NCBI GenBank assembly: GCA_963691815.1
Contig: OY829657.1
Location: 31,299,866 to 31,363,865 of the forward strand
Direction of reading: 5' to 3'
DNA length: 64,000 bases
From: Echiichthys vipera
Lineage: Eukaryota > Chordata > Actinopteri > Perciformes > Trachinidae
Shown here piece after piece: positions 20,952 through 33,800 of the stretch (within the stretch, counting starts at the first letter, position 1; each line of letters begins with the position of its first letter). The notes under the pieces were generated by a model. That model did no database searches. It was not told the DNA's origin and saw nothing but the letters and a program-made list of their open reading frames with translations. Position numbers and translations under genes: made by a program.

Positions 20952-23888
20952 TCAGGAGTTGAGGAGCTGGACAGCCCTGGGGATGAAGGTTGCTCTTCTC
21001 CTCTGTGTCCTGCAGCAGGGACAGCGAAGACGGCGTCTTGAGGGGAGCCACTCAAACGCTGAGAAGAGAGCGTGAGAGGGGTCCTGCATGATCCGACCAG
21101 CTAACCTGAGTGTCTGCTGCTCGTGGATGGTCGACAGAGTTCTAACAGGAAGTCCAATGATCTTAGAGCAGGCCATGGCTACGCTCTGCAGGCGGTTTCT
21201 GTTCTGGAGGCTGGTGGAGTAGAACCAGCATGTGATGGAGAACGTGATGATGCTCTCGATGAAGGAGTAGTAAAAGGTCAGGAGGATGTTCTTGCTGACT
21301 CCAAAGGAATTGAGCTTCCTAAGGAGGTATTTCCGCTGCTGACATTTCCTGAGAATCTCCTCTGTGTTGGAGGAGAATTTCAGCAGGCTGTCGAAGATGG
21401 TGCCCAGGTACCTGTACTCCTCAACTGCTTCAACAGGCTTCCCGTGGATCACGGTGTTTGCTGATGCAGCCAGTTCCCTCTGCTTGTTGGAGAAGGTCAC
21501 CACCATGTCTTTGGTTTTGTTGACATTCAGCTCCAGGCAGGAGCTGTCACACCACTCCACAAACTCCTGAAGAGCTGGTCCGTGGTGCAGAGATGGGCCT
21601 GACAGCAGAGACAGGAGGACGGTGTTGTCAGCGTACTTCACCAGATGACAGTTAGGCTGTGTGGTTCTGCAGTCATCTGTGTAGAGGATGAAGAGCAGAG
21701 GTGAGAGCACACAGCCCTGAGGGGAGCCGGTTGAGGTGTGTTGGAGGTCGGAGAAGGTGCTGTTGACCAGGACTCTCTGTGAACGGTTGGTCAGGAAGTC
21801 CAGTATCCACAGGATTAGCAGTTGGTCCAGATGAAAGAGGGCTGAGAGTTTGTCAGCCAGGATGTGGGGCTGCATGGTGTTAAATGCAGAGGAGAAGTCT
21901 GCAAACAGGAGTCTGGCTGCGGTGTTGGGGCGCTCCAGGTGTTTGTGAACAGTGTCTATTATGAATGTTTTTGCATCAACGCCCCTGCCAGCTCGATAAG
22001 CAAATTGGAGTGGGTCCATCTGGGAGTGGGTTTCCCTGATGATGTGTTGTTTTATGATCCTCTCCATGGCCTTCATCACAAGAGAGGTGAGGGCCACCGG
22101 CCGGAGGTCATTCAGACATTTGACGGCGCTCTTCTTGGGGATGGGGATAACTGTTGAGTGTTTCCATTGCTGGGGGACTATGCTGCTGTCCATGGATCTT
22201 TGGAACAGGGTCTGAAACACGCCCCCTAGCTGCTCAGCACAGTGCTTCAGGACGCGGCCGCTGATGTTGTCTGGGCCAGGTGAGCTGTTCTCCCTTGTCT
22301 TCCTGAGGGCTTTCACCACGTCCTCTTCACTGAAGGTGAAGGCTGCTGGGTCACTGGGCTTGAGCTTGGACATCGCTTCTTCCAGCTGGGTGGTGTTGTC
22401 CTGCTCGAACCTTGTGTAGAAAGAGTTAAGGTTATTGGGGAGAGATGAAGAGCTGCTGCCTGAAACCTGGATGGTTTTTGTGTTGCTGGCAGCAGTGTTC
22501 ACAGCAGCCATGTTCTTAAGTCCCTGCCAGGCTGAGCGGAGGTTACCCTGCGTGAAGCACTCCTCCACTTTGTTCTTGTACTCCAGCTTGGCAGTTTTTA
22601 TGGCATGCTTGACCTTTCTGTTGACCTCCTTTTTCTCCATTTCAGAGCCGGTGAAGAAGACCCTTTTCTTCTTGTTGAGGATCTCCTTGAGCTCTTTGGT
22701 GATCCAGGGTTTGTTGTTGGGGTAGATAGTGACCGTTTTGGAGGGGATGATGTTGCCCACACAGAAGGAAATGTATGATGACACAGTGTCCACATGTTCA
22801 TTAATGTCATCAGAGGGGGCCAGGAGGTTGTCCCAGTCAGTGGATTCAAAGCATCCTTGGAGTGTGATGATGCTTTCGTTGGTCCACTGCTTGATGTTCT
22901 TGACAACTTTCTTCACCCTTCTCATGACAGAGATATAAGCCGGAGCAAGCAGGATGGCATGGTGATCAGCAGAGCCCAGAGGGGGGAGGGCGACAGATCT
23001 GTATGCGTCGGGTACTGAACCATAGCACTTGTCCAGTGTCTTCTCCTGGCGTGTGTGGCATGTGATATACTGTTGATAACCTTTTAATGATTTGTCCAGG
23101 GAGCAGTGGTTGAAATCACCCAAGATGAATTTGGGAGAGTCCGGTGAAATGTGGTCCAGTTTGTTTAAGGAGTCTGTGATGTGTTCAGTGGCTGTGACTG
23201 CGTTGGCTCTGGGGTGGATGTAAACCAGGATGACAAAGAGCTGAGGAAACTCTCTGGGTAGGTAGAAAGGACGAAGGGAGACAGCCAGAAGCTCAATGTC
23301 CGGGGTGCACAGTTTCTCCCTCACGACGATCGTTGAGCACCAGCGTGTGTTTACATACAGACACACGCCGCCGCCATGTTGTTTACCGGTGAGCTCACTG
23401 TCTCGATCAAGTCTTAGAGGGGGGCCGAAGCCATCAACGTGCAGGGCATGGTCATCGTCGTTCTTATTTAACCACGTCTCAGTGAAAGCAAGAACCGAGG
23501 CAGTCCTGTACTCATGCATGTGGTTAACGTTAGCTTGTAGCTCGTCCGTTTTGTTCCGGAGGGATCTAACATTAGCTAGGACGATAGATGGAAGCGGCCG
23601 TTGTTTACCAGTCTCCCGTTTGAGCCTGGCCCTGATTCCGCTCTTTCTCTTCCCCCTTCTGGTTACCTTATTGTTCTTGTGTGTGGACTTGTCGTGGCTG
23701 GTTGAGTTACTCCGCAGTAATTCCTTCGGTAGCGAGTCTACGGCGAAGGCGTGTAGAGGATGGAGTCCGAGCTGTAGTAGGGTCTCTCTGGAGTACGTGT
23801 TCAGCTGGTCGTTGTTTCTGCTCGCCGTCACAAACTCCAGGAGAAACCACACTTGAAGAATGGCCATGAAAAACACGGGTATATCCAT
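20952..23888 (-). CDS. LINE ORF2-like protein: APE endonuclease + reverse transcriptase, 978 aa
   Basis: Starts at a true ATG (23888-23886) and is open to the stop. The apurinic-type endonuclease occupies about residues 100-320, with key residues seen as N106 (VLANVRSL), E137 (AFTETWL), D258/N260 (ILGDFNH) and D308-H309 (GSADHH). A Lys-rich linker follows. The reverse transcriptase spans about 560-830: motif A FADFSSAF with D664, motif B TGSPQGCVLSP, and motif C. Motif C reads KYADNTVLL: the second catalytic Asp is Asn755 (codon AAC at 21626-21624; Asp would be GAC), so polymerase activity is probably lost. The C-terminus LPSRRRLRCP...AVQLLN fits CR1/L2 proteins. Residues 1-23 are hydrophobic and signal-peptide-like, which may be chance. 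The enzyme would nick DNA and prime reverse transcription of its own RNA. Confidence 0.93.
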   Translation of the reverse strand: MDIPVFFMAILQVWFLLEFVTASRNNDQLNTYSRETLLQLGLHPLHAFAVDSLPKELLRSNSTSHDKSTHKNNKVTRRGKRKSGIRARLKRETGKQRPLPSIVLANVRSLRNKTDELQANVNHMHEYRTASVLAFTETWLNKNDDDHALHVDGFGPPLRLDRDSELTGKQHGGGVCLYVNTRWCSTIVVREKLCTPDIELLAVSLRPFYLPREFPQLFVILVYIHPRANAVTATEHITDSLNKLDHISPDSPKFILGDFNHCSLDKSLKGYQQYITCHTRQEKTLDKCYGSVPDAYRSVALPPLGSADHHAILLAPAYISVMRRVKKVVKNIKQWTNESIITLQGCFESTDWDNLLAPSDDINEHVDTVSSYISFCVGNIIPSKTVTIYPNNKPWITKELKEILNKKKRVFFTGSEMEKKEVNRKVKHAIKTAKLEYKNKVEECFTQGNLRSAWQGLKNMAAVNTAASNTKTIQVSGSSSSSLPNNLNSFYTRFEQDNTTQLEEAMSKLKPSDPAAFTFSEEDVVKALRKTRENSSPGPDNISGRVLKHCAEQLGGVFQTLFQRSMDSSIVPQQWKHSTVIPIPKKSAVKCLNDLRPVALTSLVMKAMERIIKQHIIRETHSQMDPLQFAYRAGRGVDAKTFIIDTVHKHLERPNTAARLLFADFSSAFNTMQPHILADKLSALFHLDQLLILWILDFLTNRSQRVLVNSTFSDLQHTSTGSPQGCVLSPLLFILYTDDCRTTQPNCHLVKYADNTVLLSLLSGPSLHHGPALQEFVEWCDSSCLELNVNKTKDMVVTFSNKQRELAASANTVIHGKPVEAVEEYRYLGTIFDSLLKFSSNTEEILRKCQQRKYLLRKLNSFGVSKNILLTFYYSFIESIITFSITCWFYSTSLQNRNRLQSVAMACSKIIGLPVRTLSTIHEQQTLRLAGRIMQDPSHALFSAFEWLPSRRRLRCPCCRTQRRRATFIPRAVQLLNS

Positions 23889-24206
23889 GCCGAACGGAGA
23901 ATTAAAGTGAAAAGGAAAAGTAAAACAGGAGAATAACTTCCGTGTTGTCCGGCAGTCACGGGGTTAACAGGGAGGTAAACAAAGAGAGCGTCACGAGGGG
24001 ACGGGCAGGAAGAAAAAGGCCGCTACGTCTATGTAACGTAGTTAAAAAGTTAGAAAAAACACTCGGCGTGTGTGGCATGCAGAGGGTAAACTAAATAGTA
24101 ACAATATATATACATAAGATAAGTAGAAAAACGTAATAAATGCTGAATAACGCTAAAAGTTGCTCTGTGCTCCGTCCGGTCGACCACACGAGCAGCGACC
24201 CGGAAC
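23889..24206 (-). other. 5' UTR / internal promoter region of the LINE
   Basis: About 318 bp between the satellite and the ATG, GC-richer than its surroundings at both ends, with an AT-rich middle. Full-length LINEs carry an internal promoter here; I see no clear TATA box, as expected. The presence of this stretch argues that the copy is not 5'-truncated. Confidence 0.6.
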
Positions 24207-26560
24207 CGGAAGCTTCCATGCGAACATGGCTTTAAGCGTTTCAGAGCCTGAAAAGGCTGTAAATGAGGGTTTTGAAGCGTTTAACTGCTTCTTAAGGCTG
24301 GAAACGACATTTCATGTGTAAATCGGCCAAATGCTATTGAAAAGTGAAATCAACCACATATTATTCATGGTTGGGCTGCCTCGCACCTGTATTACTGTGA
24401 GATTTGTATTGGAAAGCTTCTAAAGCGGAGTTACAGTCGCTTCCATGCGAACGTGGCTTTAAGCGTTTCAGAGCCTGAAAAGGCTGTAAATGAGGGTTTT
24501 GAAGCGTTTAACTGCTTCTTAAGGCTGGAAACGACATTTCATGTGTAAATCGGCCAAATGCTATTGAAAAGTGAAATCAACCACATATTATTCATGGTTA
24601 GGCTGCCTTGCACCTGTATTACTGTGAGATTTGTATTGGAAAGCTTCTAAAGCTGAGTTACAGTCGCTTCCATGCGAACGTGGCTTTAAGCGTTTCAGAG
24701 CCTGAAAAGGCTGTAAATGAGGGTTTTGAAGCGTTTAACTGCTTCTTAAAGCTGGAAACGACATTTCATGTGTAAATCGACCAAATTCTATTGAAAAGTG
24801 AAATCAATCAAATATTATTCATGGTTAGGCTGCCTCGCACCTGTATTACTGTGAGATTTGTATTGGAGAGCTTCTAAAGCGGAGTTACAGTAGCTTCCAT
24901 TCGAACGTGGCTTTAAGCGTTTCAGAGCCTGAAAAGGCTGTAAATGAGGGTTTTGTAGCGTTTAACTGCTTCTTAAGGCTGGAAACGACATTTCATGTGT
25001 AAATCGGCCAAATGCTATTGAAAAGTGAAATCAACCACATATTATTCATGGTTAGGCTGCCTCGCACCTGTATTACTGTGAGATTTGTATTGGAAAGCTT
25101 CTAAAGCGGAGTTACAGTCGCTTCCATGCAAACGTGGCTTTAAGTGTTTTAGAGCCGTGAAAGGCTGTAAATGAGGGTTTTGAAGCGTTTAACTGCTTCT
25201 TAAGGCTGGAAACGACATTTCATGTGTAAATCGGCCAAATGCAATAGAAAAGTGAAATCAACCACATATTATTCATGGTTAGGCTGCCTCATACCTGTAT
25301 TACTGTGAGAATTGTATTGGAAAGCTTCTAAAGCGGAGTTACAGTCACTTCCATTCGAACGTGGCTTTAAGCGTTTCAGAGCCTGAAAAGGCTGTAAATG
25401 AGGGTTTTGAAGTGTTTAACTGCTTCTTAAAGCTGGAAACGACATTTCCTGTGTAATTCGGCCAAATTCTATTGAAAAGTGAAATCAATCAAATATTATT
25501 CATGGTTAGGCTGCCTCGCACCTGTATTACTTTGAGATTTGTATTGGAAAGCTTCTAAAGCGGAGTAACAGTCGCTTCCATTCGAACGTGGCTTTAAGCG
25601 TTTCAGAGCCTGAAAAGGCTGTAAATGAGGGTTTTGAAGCGTTTAACTGCTTCTTAAGGCTGGAATCGACATTTCGTTTGTAAATCGGCCAAATGCTATT
25701 GAAAAGTGAAATCAACCACATATTATTCAGGGTTAGGCTGCCTCGCACCTGTATTACTGTGAGATTTGTATTGGAAAGCTTCTAAAGTAGAGTTACAGTC
25801 GCTTCCATGCGAACGTGGCTTTAAGCGTTTCAGAGTCTGAAAAGGCTGTAAATGAGGGTTTTGAAGCGTTTAACTGCTTCTTAAGGCTGGAAACGACATT
25901 TCATGTGTAAATCGGCCAAATGCTATTGAAAAGTGAAATCAATCACATATTATTCATGGTTAGGCTGCCTCGGACCTGTATTACTGTGAGATTTGTATTG
26001 GAAAGCTTCTAAAGCGGAGTTACAGTCGCTTCCATGCTTACTTGGCTCTAAGCGTTTCAGATCCTGAAAAGGCTGTAAATGAGGGTTAAAAGCGTTTAAC
26101 TGCTTCTTAAGGCTGGAAACGAGATTTCATGTGTAAATCCGCCAAATGCTATTGAAAAGTGAAATCAACCACATATTATTCATGGATAGGCTGCCTCGCA
26201 CCTGTATTACTGTGAGATTTGTATTGGAAAGCTTCTAAAGCGGAGTTACAGTCGCTTCCATGCGAACGTGGCTTTAAGCGTTTCAGAGCCTGAAAAAGCT
26301 GAAAATCAGGGTTTTGAAGCGTTTAACTGCTTCTTAAGGCTGGAAACGACATTTCATGTGTAAATCGGCCAAATGCTATTGAAAAGTGAAATCAATCACA
26401 TATTATTCATGGTTAGGCTGCCTCGCACCTGTATTACTGTGAGATTTGTATTGGAAAGCTTCTAAAGCGGAGTTACAGTCGCTTCCATGCAAACGTGGTT
26501 TTAAGCGTTTCAGAGCCTGAAAAGGCTGTAAATGAGGGTTTTGAAGCGTTTAACAGCTTC
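24207..26560 (-). repeat. Satellite array, block A (227-bp monomers)
   Basis: AAGCTT (or its variant) at 24414, 24641, 24868, 25095, 25322 and 25549 gives a strict 227-bp period. Monomers share private variants: gcggagttacagtcgcttcc, tcgcacctgtattactg and taactgcttcttaagg. They also occur left of the LINE from about 19880. This block was homogenised separately from the rest. Confidence 0.95.
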
Positions 26561-28104
26561 TTAGGCTGGAAATGACATTTCATGTGTAAACAGGCCAAAT
26601 GCAATAGAAAAATGATATCAACCACATATTATTCATCGCTAGGCTGCCTCGCACATATATTACTGTGAAATTTGTATTGGAAAGCTTCTAAACCCAAGTT
26701 ACAGTCTCTTCCTTGCGAACGTGGTTTTAAGCGTTTCAGACCCTGAAAAGGCTGTAAATGAGGTTTTGAAGCGTTTAACAGCTTCTCAAGGCTGGGAATG
26801 ACATTTCATGTGTAAATAGGCCAAATGCAATAGAAAGTGAAATCAACCACATATTATTCATCGTTAGGCTGCTTCGCACATATATTACTGTAAGATTTGT
26901 ATAGGAAAGCTTCTAAACGGAAGTTACAGTCTCTTCCATGCGAACGTGGTTTTAAGCGTTTCAGAGCCTGAAAAGGCTGTAAATGAGGGTTTTAAAGCGT
27001 TTAACAGCTTTTCAAGGCTGGAAATGACATTTCATGTGTAAATAGGCCAAATGCAATAGAAAAGTGAAATCAACCACATATTATTCATCGTTACGCTGCC
27101 TTGCACATATATTACTGAAAGAGTTGTATTGGAAAGCTTCTGAATCGAATTTACAGTCTCTTCAATGCGAACGTGGTTTTAAACGTTTCAGAGCCTGAAA
27201 AGGCTGTAAATGAGGTTTTGAAGCATTTAACAGCTTCTTAAGGCTGGAAATGAGATTTCATGTGTAAATAGGCCAAATGCAATAGAAAAGTGAAATCAAC
27301 CACGTATTATTCATCGCTAGGCTGCCTCGCACATATATTACCGTGAAATTTGTATTGGAAAGCTTCTAAACCCAAGTTACAGTCTCTTCCTTGCGAACGT
27401 GGTTTTAAGCGTTTCAGAGCCTGAAAAGGCTGTAAATGAGGTTTTGAAACGTTTAACAGCTTCTCAAGGCTGGAAATGACATTTCATGTTTAATAGGCCA
27501 AATGCAATAGAAAAGTGAAATCAACCACATTTTATTCATCGCTAGGCTGACTCGCACATATATTACTGTGAGATTTGTATTGGAAAGCTTCTAAATCGAA
27601 GTTACAGTCTCTTCCATAGGAACGTGGTTTTAAGCGTTTCAGAGCATGAAAAGGCTGTAAATGAGGTTTTTAAGCATTTAACAGCTTCTAAAGGCTGGAA
27701 ATGACATTTCATGTGTAAATAGGCCAAATGCAATAGAAAAGTAAAATCAACCACGTATTATTTTTCGTTAGGCTGCCTCGCACATATATTACTCTGAGAT
27801 TTGTATTGGAAAGCTTCTAAACTGAAGTTACAGTGTCTTCCATGCGAACGTGGTTTTAAGCGTTTCATAGCCTGAAAAGGCTGTAAATGAGGTTTTGAAG
27901 CGTTTAACAGCTTCTTAAGGCTGGAATTGACATTTATTGTGTAAATAGGCCAAATGCAATAGAAAAGTGAAATCAACCACATATTATTCATCGTTAGGCT
28001 GCTTCGCACATATATTACTGTGAAATTTGTATTGGAAAGCTTATAATCCCAAGTTACAGTCTCTTCCTTGTGAACGTGGTTTTAAGCGTTTCAGAGCCTG
28101 AAAA

Positions 28105-30816
28105 GGCTGTAAATTAAGTTTTGAAGCGTTTAACAGCTTCTCAAGGCTGGAAATAACATTTCATGTGTAAATAGGCAAAATGCAATAGAAAAGTGAAATC
28201 AACCACATATTATTCATCGTTAGGCTGCTTCGCACATATATTACGGTTTGATTTGTTTTGGAAAGCTTCTAAACCGTAGTTACAGTCTCTTCCATGCAAA
28301 CGTGGTTTTAAGCGTTTCTAGAGCCTGAAAAGGCTGTAAATGACGTTTTAAAGCGTTTAACAGCTTCTTAAGGCTGGAAATGACATTTCATGTGTAAATA
28401 GGCCAAATGCAATAGAAAAGTGAAATCGACCACATATTATATATCGCTAGGCTGCCTCGCATATATATTACTGTGATATTTGTTTTGGAAAGCTTCTAAA
28501 CCGAAGTTACAGTGTCTTCCATGCGAACGTGGTTATAAGCGTTTCAGAGCCTGAAAAGGCTGTAAATGAGGTTTTGAAGCGTTTAACAGCTTCTCAAGGC
28601 TGGAATTGACATTTCATGTGTAAATAGGCCAAATGCAATAGAAAAGTAAAATCAACCACTTATTATTTATCGTTAGGCTGCCTCGCACATATATTACTGT
28701 GATATTTGTATTGGAAAGCTTCTAAATCGAAGTTAGAGTCTCTTCCATGCGAACATGGTTGTCAGCGTTTCAGAGCCTGAAAAGGCTGTAAATGAGGTTT
28801 TGAAACGTTTAACAGCTTCTCAAGGTGGAAATGACATTTCATGTGTAAATAGGCCAAATGCAATATAAAAGTAAAATCAACCACATATTATTCATCGCTA
28901 GGCTGCCTCGCACATATAATACTATGACATTTGTCTTGAAAAGCTTCTAAACCGAAGTTACAGTCCCTTCCATGCGAACATGGTTTTAAGCGTTTCAGAG
29001 CCTGAAAAGGCTGTAAATGAGGTTTTGAAGCGTTTAACAGCTTCTCAAGGCTGGAAATGACATTTCATGTGTTAACAGGCCAAATGCAATGGAAAAGTTA
29101 AATCAACCACATATTATTCATCGTTAGGCTGACTCGCACATATATTACTGTGAGATTTGCATTGGAAAGCTTCTAAACCAAAGTTACAGTCTCTTCCATG
29201 CGAACGTGGTTTTAAGCGTTTCAGAGCCTGAAAAAGCTATAAATGAGGTTTTGAAGGGTTTAACAGCTTCTAAAGGCTGGAAATGAAATTTCATGTGTAA
29301 ATAAGCAAAATGCAATAGAAAAGTTAAATCAACAACATATTATTGATCGTTAGGCTGCCTCGCACATATATTACTGTGAGATTTGAATAGGAAAGCTTCT
29401 AAACGGAAGTTACAGTCTCTTCCATGCGAATGTGGTTTTAAACGTTTCAGAGCCTGAAAAGGCTGTAAATTAAGTTTTGAAGCGTTTAACAGCTTCTCAA
29501 GGCTGGAAATAACATTTCATGTGTAAATAGGCAAAATGCAATAGAAAAGTGAAATCAACCACATATTATTCATCGTTAGGCTGCTTCGCACATATATTAC
29601 GGTTTGATTTGTTTTGGAAAGCTTCTAAACCGTAGTTACAGTCTCTTCCATGCAAACGTGGTTTTAAGCGTTTCTAGAGCCTGAAAAGGCTGTAAATGAC
29701 GTTTTAAAGCGTTTAACAGCTTCTTAAGGCTGGAAATGACATTTCATGTGTAAATAGGCCAAATGCAATAGAAAAGTGAAATCGACCACATATTATATAT
29801 CGCTAGGCTGCCTCGCATATATATTACTGTGATATTTGTTTTGGAAAGCTTCTAAACCGAAGTTACAGTGTCTTCCATGCGAACGTGGTTATAAGCGTTT
29901 CAGAGCCTGAAAAGGCTGTAAATGAGGTTTTGAAGCGTTTAACAGCTTCTCAAGGCTGGAATTGACATTTCATGTGTAAATAGGCCAAATGCAATAGAAA
30001 AGTAAAATCAACCACTTATTATTTATCGTTAGGCTGCCTCGCACATATATTACTGTGATATTTGTATTGGAAAGCTTCTAAATCGAAGTTAGAGTCTCTT
30101 CCATGCGAACATGGTTGTCAGCGTTTCAGAGCCTGAAAAGGCTGTAAATGAGGTTTTGAAACGTTTAACAGCTTCTCAAGGTGGAAATGACATTTCATGT
30201 GTAAATAGGCCAAATGCAATATAAAAGTAAAATCAACCACATATTATTCATCGCTAGGCTGCCTCGCACATATAATACTATGACATTTGTCTTGAAAAGC
30301 TTCTAAACCGAAGTTACAGTCCCTTCCATGCGAACATGGTTTTAAGCGTTTCAGAGCCTGAAAAGGCTGTAAATGAGGTTTTGAAGCGTTTAACAGCTTC
30401 TCAAGGCTGGAAATGACATTTCATGTGTTAACAGGCCAAATGCAATGGAAAAGTTAAATCAACCACATATTATTCATCGTTAGGCTGACTCGCACATATA
30501 TTACTGTGAGATTTGCATTGGAAAGCTTCTAAACCAAAGTTACAGTCTCTTCCATGCGAACGTGGTTTTAAGCGTTTCAGAGCCTGAAAAAGCTATAAAT
30601 GAGGTTTTGAAGGGTTTAACAGCTTCTAAAGGCTGGAAATGAAATTTCATGTGTAAATAAGCAAAATGCAATAGAAAAGTTAAATCAACAACATATTATT
30701 GATCGTTAGGCTGCCTCGCACATATATTACTGTGAGATTTGAATAGGAAAGCTTCTAAACGGAAGTTACAGTCTCTTCCATGCGAATGTGGTTTTAAACG
30801 TTTCAGAGCCTGAAAA
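28105..30816 (-). repeat. 1,356-bp hexameric duplication
   Basis: Copies 28105-29460 and 29461-30816 are nearly identical through every variant checked, including attacggtttgatttg at 28240 and 29596 and acaggccaaatgcaatgg at 29075 and 30432. Related hexamers recur near 42862 and 44219, again about 1,357 bp apart. Confidence 0.88.
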
Positions 30817-33800
30817 GGCTGTAAATGAGGTTTTGAAGCATTTAACAGCTTCTTAAGGCTGGAAATGACATTTCTTGTGTAAATAGGCCAAATGCAATAG
30901 AAAAGTGAAATCAACCATGTATTATTCATCGCTAGGCTGCCTCGCACATATATTACTGTGAAATTTGTATTGGAAAGCTTCTAAACCCAAGTTACAGTCT
31001 CTTCCTTGCGAACGTGGTTTTAAGCGTTTCTGAGCCTGAAAAGGCTGTAAATGAGGTTTTGAAGCGTTTAACAGCTTCTCAAGGCTGGAAATGACATTTC
31101 ATGTGTAAATAGGCCAAATGCAATAGAAAAGAGAAATCAACCACATATTATTCATCGTTACGCTGCCTCACACATATATTACTGAAAGATTTGTATTGGA
31201 AAGCTTCTCAACCGAATTTACAGTCTCTTTCATGCGATCATGGTTTTAAACGTTTCAGAGCCTGAAAAGGCTGTAAATGAGGTTTTGAAGCGTTTAACAG
31301 CTTCTTAAGCCTGGAAATGACATTTCATGTGTAAATAGGCCAAATGCAATAGAAAAGTGAAATCAACCACATATTATCCATCGTTAGGCTGCCTCGCACA
31401 TATATTACTGTATTATTTGTTTTGGAAAGCTTCTAAACCGAAGTCAGAGTCTCTTCCATGCGAATGTGGTTTTAAGCGTTTCAGATCCTGGAAAGGCTGT
31501 AAATGAGGTTTTGAAGCGTTTAACCACTTCTCAAGGCTGGAAATTATTATTCATGTGTTAATAGGCCAAATGCAATAGAAAAGTGAAATCGACCACATAT
31601 TATTCATCGCTAGGCTGCCTCGCACATATATTACTGTGATATTTGTATTGGAAAGCTTCTAAACCGAAGTTACAGTGTCTTCCATGCGAACGTGGTTTTA
31701 AGCGTTTCAGAGCCTGAAAAGGCTGTAAATGAGGTTTTGAAGCGTTTAACAGCTTCTTAAGCCTGGAAATGACATTTCATGTGTAAATAGGCCAAATGCA
31801 ATAGAAAAGTGAAATCAACCACATATTATCCATCGTTAGGCTGCCTCGCACATATATTACTGTGATATTTGTTTTGGAAAGCTTCTAAACCGAAGTCAGA
31901 GTCTCTTCCATGCGATTGTGGTTTTAAGCGTTTCAGAGCCTGGAAAGGCTGTAAATGAGGTTTTGAAGCGTTTAACCGCTTCTCAAGAATGGAAATTATT
32001 ATTCATGTGTTAATAGGCCAAATGCAATAGAAAAGTGAAATCGACCACATATTATTCATCGCTAGGCTGCCTCGCACATATATTACTGTGATATTTGTAT
32101 TGGAAAGCTTCTAAACCGAAGTTACAGTGTCTTCCATGCGAACGTGGTTATAAGCGTTTCAGAGCCTGCAAAGGCTGTAAATGACGTTTTGAAGCGTTAA
32201 ACAGCTTCTCAAGGCTGGAAATGACATTTCATGTGTAAATAGGCCAAATGCAATAGAAAAGTAAAATCAACCACTTATTATTTATCGTTAGGCTGCCTCG
32301 CACATATATTACTGTGATATTTGTATTGGAAAGCTTCTAAATCGAAGTTAGAGTCTCTTCCATGCGAACATGGTTGTCAGCGTTTCAGAGCCTGAAAAGG
32401 CTGTAAATGAGGTTTTGAAACGTTTAACAGCTTCTCAAGGTGGAAATAACATTTCATGTGTAAATAGACCAAATGCAATATAAAAGTAAAATCAACCACA
32501 TATTATTCATCGCTAGGCTGCCTCGAACATATAATACTGTGATATTTGTATTGGAAAGCTTCTAAACCGAAGTTACAGTCCCTTCCATGCGAACATGGTT
32601 TTAAGCGTTTCAGAGCCTGAAAAGGCTGTAAATGAGGTTTTGAAGCGTTTAACAGCTTCTTAAGGCTGGAATTGACATTTATTGTGTAAATAGGCCAAAT
32701 GCAATAGAAAAGTGAAATCAACCACATATTATTCATCGTTAGGCTGCTTCGCACATATATTACTGTGAAATTTGTATTGGAAAGCTTATAATCCCAAGTT
32801 ACAGTCTCTTCCTTGTGAACGTGGTTTTAAGCGTTTCAGAGCCTGAAAAGGCTGTAAATTACCTTTGGAAGCGTTTAACAGCTTCTTAAGGCTGGAAATG
32901 ACATTTCATGTGTAAATAGGCCAAATGCAATAGAAAAGTGAAATCGACCACATATTATTCATCGCTAGGCTGCCTCGCATATATATTACTGTGATATTTG
33001 TTTTGGAAAGCTTCTAAACCGAAGTTACAGTGTCTTCCATGCGAACGTGGTTATAAGCGTTTCAGAGCCTGAAAAGGCTGTAAATGAGGTTTTGAAGCGT
33101 TTAACAGCTTCTCAAGGCTGGAATTGACATTTCATGTGTAAATAGGCCAAATGCAATAGAAAAGTAAAATCAACCACTTATTATTTATCGTTAGGCTGCC
33201 TCGCACATATATTACTGTGATATTTGTATTGGAAAGCTTCTAAATCGAAGTTAGATTCTCTTCCATGCGAACATGGTTGTCAGCGTTTCAGAGCCTGAAA
33301 AGGCTGTAAATGAGGTTTTGAAACGTTTAACAGCTTCTCAAGGTGGAAATGACATTTCATGTGTAAATAGGCCAAATGCAATATAAAAGTAAAATCAACC
33401 ACATATTATTCATCGCTAGGCTGCCTCGCACATATAATACTATGACATTTGTCTTGAAAAGCTTCTAAACCGAAGTTACAGTCCCTTCCATGCGAACATG
33501 GTTTTAAGCGTTTCAGAGCCTGAAAAGGCTGTAAATGAGGTTTTGAAGCGTTTAACAGCTTCTCAAGGCTGGAAATGACATTTCATGTGTTAACAGGCCA
33601 AATGCAATGGAAAAGTTAAATCAACCACATATTATTCATCTTTAGGCTGACTCGCACATATATTACTGTGAGATTTGCATTGGAAAGCTTCTAAACCAAA
33701 GTTACAGTCTCTTCCATGCGAACGTGGTTTTAAGCGTTTCAGAGCCTGAAAAAGCTATAAATGAGGTTTTGAAGGGTTTAACAGCTTCTAAAGGCTGGAA

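Larger units (their letters stand above)
20174..24206 (-). mobile_element. Full-length CR1/L2-type LINE inserted in the satellite
   Basis: The element is about 4.03 kb on the minus strand: 5' UTR (24206-23889), a single 978-codon ORF, a 3' UTR and a terminal (ttgaa)n tail at about 20222-20174. Short tandem repeats at the 3' end in place of poly(A) are typical of CR1/L2 elements. The satellite breaks after gagttacagt at the left and resumes at gcttccatgcg on the right at the matching monomer position, so the insertion is clean with no obvious target duplication. I see no separate ORF1. The frame is open from start to stop, but the RT active site is altered (see the ORF). Confidence 0.9.

Noticed and set aside
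20409..21075. Proline-rich and glycine-rich open frames on both strands
   Set aside because: They lie in the G-rich minisatellite of the LINE 3' UTR and have no domain content.
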